From Planktothrix sp. PCC 11201 (GTDB lineage: Bacteria; Cyanobacteriota; Cyanobacteriia; Cyanobacteriales; Microcoleaceae), in contig NZ_LT797711.1 of assembly GCF_900009135.1 (NCBI RefSeq), forward strand, positions 588,045 to 628,705: a DNA stretch of 40,661 bases, read 5' to 3'. Under the pieces are notes generated by a model. That model saw only the letters and a list, made by a program, of their open reading frames with translations, searched no databases and was not told where the DNA came from. Shown one piece after another: positions 34,773 through 40,661 of the stretch. The position numbers and the translations under genes are program-made. How positions within the stretch are numbered: the stretch's first letter is position 1; every line of letters begins with the position of its first letter.

Positions 34773-35176
34773 CCCCTTTTTTTGAGCACCCGTCTTAATC
34801 TATCGGGACTCAATTTAATCGACCGTTCTTGTTCTAATTTTTGGGCTAATTGCTCAGAGTTGTATGTCCGGGGTTCTCTTCTGAGACATTCTTCTAAAAA
34901 TACTAAGTCCTCTTCTTTCCACTTGGCTTTCCCCCCGCGACCTGGTTTTTCCCATAACCCTTCTAGCCCCAACTTTTCCCATTTGTGCAACACTTCTCTG
35001 ACAGTCTGTGCCGTCCAATTGAAATAAGTTGCTATTTTTTCGACGTACCAACCTTGTGAGTTTAAGCGAATCACTTCGGCTCGGTCTTTAACTTTCTGTG
35101 GTATATCTGCTGTTCTCAGGTTGAACAGGGTTTTGTCTTGCTCACGAGTTAGAAATACCCTTAAACGAGCACCCAT
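34769..35176 (-). CDS. IS630 transposase, DNA-binding part (first frame)
   Basis: 135 residues with helix-turn-helix features (VKDRAEVIRLNSQGWYVEKI, ATYFNWTAQTVREVLHKW) and a linker ending LSPDRLRRVLKKRG at TGA. The A7 run followed by G5 just before the stop (CTCAAAAAAAGGGGGTGA) is the likely slippery site for a programmed -1 frameshift into the catalytic frame. Confidence 0.9.
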   Translation of the reverse strand: MGARLRVFLTREQDKTLFNLRTADIPQKVKDRAEVIRLNSQGWYVEKIATYFNWTAQTVREVLHKWEKLGLEGLWEKPGRGGKAKWKEEDLVFLEECLRREPRTYNSEQLAQKLEQERSIKLSPDRLRRVLKKRG

Positions 35177-35255
35177 ATTTTCATGACCTCGGTAGATTTC
35201 TTCTTCCTCTTTATTTATCTTTACATACTTTCGTTTCTTCCTGCCTACCTACTTA

Positions 35256-36292
35256 ATAACATTTTGTAATTCTGCTTCGGCTGTTTCATAATGTTTTTTA
35301 ACATTCAGTTCACTTTGTTGATTTAAGAGAGCGAAATCTTCTGTTCCTACCGCATTTGCTAAAACTGTTCCTTCTTTGACAATATGTGAGGACATTTTTA
35401 AAGTAATATTTTTAACTTTCGTTTGTAAACGACTGCGTTCTTTACGAAGAATGCGGGAAAGACGAGTTAAAATCTCTAAAAAAGCATTATCTTCAGGGGA
35501 ATTTCGAGTAAAAATTAATTCCGCTTCATCAACAAAACCTAAAGCAATCCGAATGGGAGTATCGAATTTCACGAAAGCAGAGCGTTTTTGAACAAATTTA
35601 TTTAAAGCATCAATAAAAGTTTGAAAACGACTAATTTCTATCAGAAAATCTTCTTTTTCATCAATACCTTCACAGTAATCTTTTGCATCAATAAAACAAA
35701 CCGGAAATTCATCAAAACTATAGGGTTTTAGTGCTTGAGCTAAACTTTCACGATAATGAGCAATCAGTTCTTCTTCTTCTCCGGCTCCATCTGACATTTT
35801 ATTAACAACTAACATCATTTTCCAGCGATAACCTTTGTTATAGGCTAAGTTTTTGAAATTCTCAACTGTGATAGAGTCAAACAGCATATAAGTTAGACAA
35901 AATACCAGTAAGTCAGCTTTATTAATTGCCTCGTATGTAATTTGATCATGATCTTGGCGTTCAGTAAATAACCCTGGCGTGTCAATAATTTTAATCCCAT
36001 TCCAGTTATAAGCGGTTGTTATATCGGTAGCAATATCCGCATCAATTTTAATATCTCTGTTTCCCGTTAATGCAGAAATTATAGTTGATTTACCTGAGCT
36101 ATATTGCCCAATAAAAGCAACGCTTAAAACCCCATCTTCTCGATATACTTTTAACTCCTCTCGCAGCTTTTTCTGAATTTCCGTCAGTTCCGGGAGATTG
36201 GCTTCAGCGAGTGATTTCTCAAAATAAGCCAAGATTTTATTAAATTTTTCACCTACTATAGCTGATTTAAAGATAGAGTTTTGAGCAGCCAT
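35256..36292 (-). pseudogene. 5' part of LeoA-like dynamin GTPase gene, interrupted by the IS
   Basis: The first 345 residues carry an intact GTPase domain: P-loop GQYSSGKST (62-70), the G2 region DITTAY, DTPG (104-107) and NKMS (164-167). As it stands it ends inside the IS after AELQNVIK (stop at 35249). Joined to 34078-33364 it would give 583 residues: GTPase, stalk helices, a hydrophobic paddle and a coiled-coil end, the plan of bacterial dynamin-like LeoA. The start MAAQNSIFKSAIVGEKF follows the upstream GTPase gene's stop by 23 bp, with an AAGGAAG ribosome site. Together they look like a LeoA/LeoBC-type pair linked to anti-phage defence (Eleos-type), here probably inactivated. Confidence 0.85.
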
Positions 36293-36315
36293 TTTTTTCT
36301 TCCTTAATTTAAGGT

Positions 36316-38865
36316 TTACAAGATTTTATTATCATTGATGATTAGATCCTCTTGAAGTACACTCTTAAGTTCTTCTGAGGATTTATTGACCGAAATCTTA
36401 ACTTTTGTCTGGATCAGAATTTTCTGACCAAAATTTCTCTCAACTTTTTTAATGCTGTTATTGATATTTTGAGGATTTAATTCTTCATCTCGATCATTCA
36501 GCCAGTCAATAATTCGTTTAGCATAACCCCGATTAAGCCAGTTAGAATTATCCTTAAGTTCATTATTTGCCTTGTCTAACTGTTTAGCAATATCATCTAA
36601 TCCTTCGATTAACTTATTAAAATAAACCTCGATTGCTGTGATAATACTTTGACAAGATTGAATGAAATTCTCATCGGCTTGCTTAAGATATTTGCGTTTC
36701 TCCTGGTTAAGCTGTGTATATAATTCCTCAGAGATTTTTTGAACGGCTTCTCGTCTTTTTTGCTCCTTAGACTTAAACAAGTTTTTAGCAAAACCTACCA
36801 GTCCACCTACAATGCTAACAACTAAAGCTATAGGGGGAGAAACAAACGCTAAAATAGCAGAAGCTATCAGTAAAATACTACCACTGATTCTAAAAATATC
36901 GCGAAAATTAATAGAGCCTTGTTCCTTAAAACTAAATTTATATTGTCCAATTTGGGCGACAAGCTCTAGCTCACGACCGACTTCCTCTAATATTTCTTGA
37001 ACTTCTTTATTAAAGGTTTTACTCGATTCTTCATAACTCCCTCTTAACCGTTGCTCAAATTGTAAGAAGTTAAGGGTTTTCTCCCATCCTAATGTTAATT
37101 CCTGTTCCTTAGACTGCCAATGCTGTTCTGCAAAAGTCGGAACTGCATTAATTGCATCTTGAAAAATTGTCTCAGTTTGTTGCAATAAAAAAGCTTGGGT
37201 ATCTTTTTGGGTTTTCCGAACCTTGGTGAAAATTCCTCCTCGTTTACTCTTAAGAGTCTCGCTAAGTTGATGATAAATTTTTGATTGTTCTTGAACCCAT
37301 TGTAAGGGTGCTTTTTCAGCAGTTGTTAAGTTAGGATTATCAATTGAGCCAACGGTAGAACCGAGTAAAGTTTGCGATCTTCTGATTTTTCCATGTTTAA
37401 TTAGAGAAGATCGAATTGAGTCTAAAAAGTTTTGGATTTTACTAGCTTGAAAAAGTTGATCTTTATGATGCTGATGTTCAGGTTCACGGGACATTTGAGC
37501 AGCCAATAACATTACAGGAATAATATCAAAGTAATCATTGGCATAATATTCTTGAGCATAACGTTTAATTCGCTCAATATGTCCTTTTAAACTACTTTGA
37601 CCTTCCATAGCAAACAGTTTATTAGGATCTTTGAGAAATTTCTCTAATTCATAAGGGCCACGTTTTGAGTCTTTAAAGTTTTTGTGAACGTTCAATAGAA
37701 TAATTAAAGGCTTGGCTTTTTCTTTTAAAAGGCGTAAAAAATGAAATTCGCTTTCTTGAATACTATCATTGGTAACAACATAACAAATAATATCTGATTC
37801 ATCAATGATACTTTCAGCAATTTCTTCATCGCTTTTCCCTCCCGGCGCACCAATGCCAGGGGTATCAATAATTCTGATATTTTTCCATTCATAAATACGA
37901 TTAAATCGAGTAGTTCGCTGTTTTCCGACCCCGATCGCATCCCACCCATCATTAGTAATAATAGCGTGAAGTGTCGTTTTTCCGGCTTTAGTTCGACCCA
38001 TAAACGCAATACTAAAGTAATTCAATGCCTGTCTTTTAGAACGCAGTGAATCTTGTATACTTTCTAGTTGTTGAATAATTTGTCCAGTCAGTACTTCTTC
38101 AGTTGCTTTAAGCTGTTTTACGACTTCCTGAGTCGTTAGGTTTGCTTGAGCGTTCCCTGTTTTTTTGTCTTCAATAGATTGAACCGTTAATTTAATGCTT
38201 TTCTGTAAATTTTTTAAAGCCGAGTCAGTTTTCACGAATGCTAAATACGCATATTGATAATCTTCTTCTGCAATAGCAGCACATTGACGGATTGCTTGAT
38301 CATATTCTGGGCCAGATAATAAAATTTCCTGCCGTAGTTGCTCAACTTTTTCGGTTTTCCCTACAAATTTAGCTAAATTATCAATTAGTGATGGGGACAG
38401 AATAGTACCCGCTTTTTTCAGTAAACGCGCTCCAATTGAAAGTTCTTGCTTCTCAATACCAATAATTGAATGAGTATCGGAAAATGCACCTGCTTCGATT
38501 AATTGTTTCTGAACTTCTCCCTCTGGCCAATTCCAAAGTTGAGCGACCTGTTGCGCCATTTTTCGCTCCAACACAGAACAAAATCCATCAACATAAGCGA
38601 TCGCTAAAATTTGGTTCATCGCTTCTTGTTGCTGACCGGGTAGGATCTGCTTTGCGATCTCCTCAATGGATAGGTGATCGTCCTCTTGACCTAATATTTT
38701 TTCCATTTCTGTGATCGTGCGTTCTCCGATCTGAACTTCAACTGCAAGTTCATGAAGTGTTTTGGATTCTTCACTGTGAATCTGTTGATCAGCACAGACC
38801 ATGTGAGTCACCAGCAAAAACTGATAGTCGAGGGACGGGTCAACGACTGGGGAATAATTAGACAT
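36316..38865 (-). CDS. TerB-like/dynamin-like GTPase, LeoBC-type
   Basis: An 849-residue protein. Residues 1-130 form a helical domain with ADQQIHSEESKTLHEL and an AIAYVDGFCSVLERK segment, like the TerB/tellurite-resistance fold. Residues about 280-500 are a dynamin-type GTPase: GRTKAGKTT (290-298), G2 Thr near 319, DTPG (334-337) and NVHKN (392-396) as the G4 variant. Helical stalk regions follow, then two adjoining hydrophobic segments (about 658-694, LLIASAILAFVSPPIAL and VSIVGGLVGF) that would insert in membrane. The C-terminus is coiled. Dynamin-like proteins remodel membranes; paired LeoA/LeoBC genes are reported in anti-phage defence sets, and I infer that role. It is first in the two-gene unit and appears intact, while its partner is broken by an IS. 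Confidence 0.85.
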   Translation of the reverse strand: MSNYSPVVDPSLDYQFLLVTHMVCADQQIHSEESKTLHELAVEVQIGERTITEMEKILGQEDDHLSIEEIAKQILPGQQQEAMNQILAIAYVDGFCSVLERKMAQQVAQLWNWPEGEVQKQLIEAGAFSDTHSIIGIEKQELSIGARLLKKAGTILSPSLIDNLAKFVGKTEKVEQLRQEILLSGPEYDQAIRQCAAIAEEDYQYAYLAFVKTDSALKNLQKSIKLTVQSIEDKKTGNAQANLTTQEVVKQLKATEEVLTGQIIQQLESIQDSLRSKRQALNYFSIAFMGRTKAGKTTLHAIITNDGWDAIGVGKQRTTRFNRIYEWKNIRIIDTPGIGAPGGKSDEEIAESIIDESDIICYVVTNDSIQESEFHFLRLLKEKAKPLIILLNVHKNFKDSKRGPYELEKFLKDPNKLFAMEGQSSLKGHIERIKRYAQEYYANDYFDIIPVMLLAAQMSREPEHQHHKDQLFQASKIQNFLDSIRSSLIKHGKIRRSQTLLGSTVGSIDNPNLTTAEKAPLQWVQEQSKIYHQLSETLKSKRGGIFTKVRKTQKDTQAFLLQQTETIFQDAINAVPTFAEQHWQSKEQELTLGWEKTLNFLQFEQRLRGSYEESSKTFNKEVQEILEEVGRELELVAQIGQYKFSFKEQGSINFRDIFRISGSILLIASAILAFVSPPIALVVSIVGGLVGFAKNLFKSKEQKRREAVQKISEELYTQLNQEKRKYLKQADENFIQSCQSIITAIEVYFNKLIEGLDDIAKQLDKANNELKDNSNWLNRGYAKRIIDWLNDRDEELNPQNINNSIKKVERNFGQKILIQTKVKISVNKSSEELKSVLQEDLIINDNKIL

Positions 38866-38966
38866 AATTTACGTTAGGACTGGACGAACGGAAAAATGCA
38901 GAAGATGTGGAGCAGTCTTAACGTTTTGAATTATACAACAGAAAGAAAAATTTTAAAATCCCTAAC

Positions 38967-40526
38967 TTAATGGGCGGCGGGAGCTTTTGCACCTTTACCT
39001 CCTTTACCTAAAAAGAATAATAACGGTAAAGAACATAAAAATGTTATCCCCACCACCCTAAAAATATCAGCAAAAGAGAGAACCGCCGCCTGGGTATCGA
39101 CAATTTGGCTTAATGACGCTAAAGCCTGTTGCTGGGCTGTGACTCCATCCATTCCTTTACTTTGGAACATCGCCGTCAGGGTTTCTAACCGTTGATTTGT
39201 GGCAAAATCATAGGGAGTCAGATGGGTGAGAAGTACCGCCCGATGGAAGGCTTCTCGCTGACTTAACAAACTGGTGAGGGCGGCAATTCCCACACTTCCG
39301 CCTAATTGTCGGGTTAAATTATAAAACCCCGACCCGGCCGATACCGCTTGTTGGGGTAATGCTCCCAAAGTGGCTAAACTCAAGGGTAAAAACATCAACA
39401 CCGTCACCCCACCCCGGGCAACTAACGGCCAAAATAGTTGATCTGTACCTGTTTGGGCGCTAATAGTGGAGAGGTCAAACATTACCAAAGCTGAACCAAT
39501 CGCCCCTAAACCAATTAATAACCGAGCATCGACTTTCGTTGAGATTTTTCCTAATAGTATCATCATCACCGCCGAACATAACGCCCCCGGAGCTAATAAA
39601 AAGCCCGTTTGCGTCGCGGAAAAATGAAGAATGCTTTGGGCAAAAATCGGGACGACAAATAACGTCCCATACAGTCCCATTCCCAAAATCCCAGAATATA
39701 TACTCCCGGCGGCTAAAGACCGATACCGCAAAACCCGCAGGTCAACGGCCGGATTTCGGGTCGTGAGTTCCCGCCAAATAAACAACGCCATTCCCACCGT
39801 CGCCGTAATCGCTAGAGTCCGAATAAAACTGGATGAAAACCAGTCCTCCTGTTCTCCTTCTTCTAACAACCCTTGGAAACTGCCAACGGCCACCGTTAGC
39901 AAAATAATCCCCCACCAATCAACTTTGGTACTTTGGGAGTTGTTTTCTTCATTCTTGGGCAAAAATAGCCAAGCCATCAAGGTTGCTAAAATACCAACGG
40001 GCAGATTAATAAAGAAAATCCACCGCCAACCCAGGGTATCGGTCAGGTATCCCCCTAAAGTGGGGCCAATGGCGGGGCCGGCAATTACCCCAACGCCAAA
40101 CACCGCTTGGGCGATACCTTGTTCATGGGGGGCAAAGGTTTGGAACAGAATGGCTTGACCCTTTGCCAATAACCCACCCCCGCACAACCCTTGCAGAATC
40201 CGAGAAATAACTAACATGGGTAAGTTAACGGCTAATCCACAAAGAATAGATGCCAGAGTAAAACCGACTAAGGAGAAAATAAAATAAGATTTACGACCGA
40301 AAAAATCTCCGAGCCAAGCGCTTAAGGGAATTAAAATTACGTTAGCGATCGCATAACCCGTGACCACCCAAGCAATTTCCGTCACCGTCGCCCCTAAACT
40401 CGCCTGCATATCCGTCAGGGCAACATTCACAATACTGGTATCAATAACTTCTAACATGGCTCCCAAAGCGGCTGTTAATGCGATCGCCCACTTCAAATAA
40501 CCCTGAATATAATGGGGTTGATTCAT
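38967..40526 (-). CDS. DHA2-family MFS drug exporter (EmrB/QacA-like)
   Basis: About 519 residues with 14 membrane segments expected for the DHA2 group. Diagnostic motifs are LEVIDTSIVNVALTDMQ (motif D1), AWLGDFFGRKSYF (motif A), LQGLCGGGLL, GVGVIAGPAIGPTLGGYL (motif C, the antiporter signature) and WRWIFFINLPVGI. It should export toxic compounds in exchange for protons at the inner membrane. The frame stays open 19 codons upstream of the ATG at 40526, but those codons come from GACGGTT/ACAGTTA repeats (40535-40575), so the ATG before NQPHYIQGYLKWAIA is preferred. An EmrA-type membrane fusion partner is not visible within the window. The end of the protein is Gly/Lys/Ala-rich (GKGGKGAKAPAAH). 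Confidence 0.93.
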   Translation of the reverse strand: MNQPHYIQGYLKWAIALTAALGAMLEVIDTSIVNVALTDMQASLGATVTEIAWVVTGYAIANVILIPLSAWLGDFFGRKSYFIFSLVGFTLASILCGLAVNLPMLVISRILQGLCGGGLLAKGQAILFQTFAPHEQGIAQAVFGVGVIAGPAIGPTLGGYLTDTLGWRWIFFINLPVGILATLMAWLFLPKNEENNSQSTKVDWWGIILLTVAVGSFQGLLEEGEQEDWFSSSFIRTLAITATVGMALFIWRELTTRNPAVDLRVLRYRSLAAGSIYSGILGMGLYGTLFVVPIFAQSILHFSATQTGFLLAPGALCSAVMMILLGKISTKVDARLLIGLGAIGSALVMFDLSTISAQTGTDQLFWPLVARGGVTVLMFLPLSLATLGALPQQAVSAGSGFYNLTRQLGGSVGIAALTSLLSQREAFHRAVLLTHLTPYDFATNQRLETLTAMFQSKGMDGVTAQQQALASLSQIVDTQAAVLSFADIFRVVGITFLCSLPLLFFLGKGGKGAKAPAAH

Positions 40527-40534
40527 AATAGATA

Positions 40535-40575
40535 TTGACGGTTGACGGTTGACGGTTGGCTGTTGACAGTTAGCT
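40535..40575. repeat. Heptamer repeat GACGGTT/GACAGTT
   Basis: Three GACGGTT units followed by decayed copies, immediately upstream of the exporter start. Confidence 0.7.
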
Positions 40576-40609
40576 ATTAGCAAGCGATGGCAAGCGTACC
40601 AATATTTTT

Positions 40610-40661
40610 CTCCCCTGCTCCCCCTGCTCCCCCTGCTCCCCCTGCCTCCCCTGCTCCCCTT
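40610..40661. repeat. CTCCCCCTG tandem repeat at the right edge
   Basis: About six CTCCCC(C)TG units of 8-10 bp run to the window end. No gene is seen in these last bases. Confidence 0.85.

Larger units (their letters stand above)
34079..35253 (-). mobile_element. IS630-family insertion sequence
   Basis: This 1175-bp element carries terminal inverted repeats AGTAGGTGGGCGAG... on one side and AGTAGGTAGGCAGG... on the other (28 of 39 positions match, with the inner block AAGTATGTAA identical). It is flanked by a TA target duplication (34077-34078 and 35254-35255), as expected for IS630/Tc1-mariner elements. It encodes one transposase in two overlapping frames. All three acidic active-site residues are present. 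Boundaries are supported by exact restoration of the interrupted dynamin gene's frame. Confidence 0.92.

Noticed and set aside
40527-40583. Longer start for the MFS exporter
   Set aside because: Those 19 codons are read from a tandem repeat; the ATG at 40526 starts the recognisable protein.

Overview
The window looks like chromosomal DNA of a filamentous cyanobacterium, probably near Planktothrix/Oscillatoria. This is an inference from psbX (photosystem II), ycf66, a YggT/Ycf19-type gene, about 30 by-eye copies of the HIP1 octamer GCGATCGC, heptamer repeats of the AACTGAT/CAGTTAT type between genes, and GGGCGGGTT...AACCCGCCC palindromic elements. I see no rRNA, tRNA or CRISPR array.

Layout. 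1-6.1 kb: the start of an unknown gene leaving the left edge, a small conserved ORF, PEP carboxylase (ppc), a secreted small protein with a duplicated gene tail, an unknown gene and a YbjN-domain gene. 6.2-15.2 kb: a PEP-synthase-like protein with a degenerate nucleotide-binding half, a ComF-type phosphoribosyltransferase, an RTX-repeat protein, and a two-gene sugar PTS of the glucose/N-acetylglucosamine family (IICB-B permease and IIA-HPr-EI fusion) with four tandem 73-bp palindromic repeats between the two genes. 15.3-17.4 kb: a restriction-modification pair whose methylase closely resembles YhdJ (ATGCAT). 17.5-26.2 kb: arsenite methyltransferase, GT9 glycosyltransferase, ispD, a membrane protein, dusA, a VIT-VWA protein and lpxB. 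26.3-32.4 kb: ycf66, psbX, a YggT gene, a TPR protein with a 57-bp tandem repeat, a lipoprotein, an unknown gene and aroA. 32.5-38.9 kb: an accessory, defence-like block with a RelE-type toxin-antitoxin pair, a possible orphan antitoxin, and two dynamin-like GTPase genes. One of these is split by an IS630-family element. 38.9 kb to the end: a DHA2-type MFS exporter and low-complexity repeats.

How the genes work together. The PTS genes would form a complete phosphorelay from PEP to sugar, which is uncommon in cyanobacteria. The methylase and endonuclease genes overlap and would be co-expressed; the proposed site ATGCAT was not found anywhere in the window by eye. The large TerB-like/dynamin protein and its LeoA-like partner sit 23 bp apart and resemble the LeoA/LeoBC (Eleos-type) dynamin pairs linked to anti-phage defence. 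Removing the IS with one copy of its TA target duplication restores a single 583-residue LeoA-like frame, so this strain probably carries a recently inactivated system.
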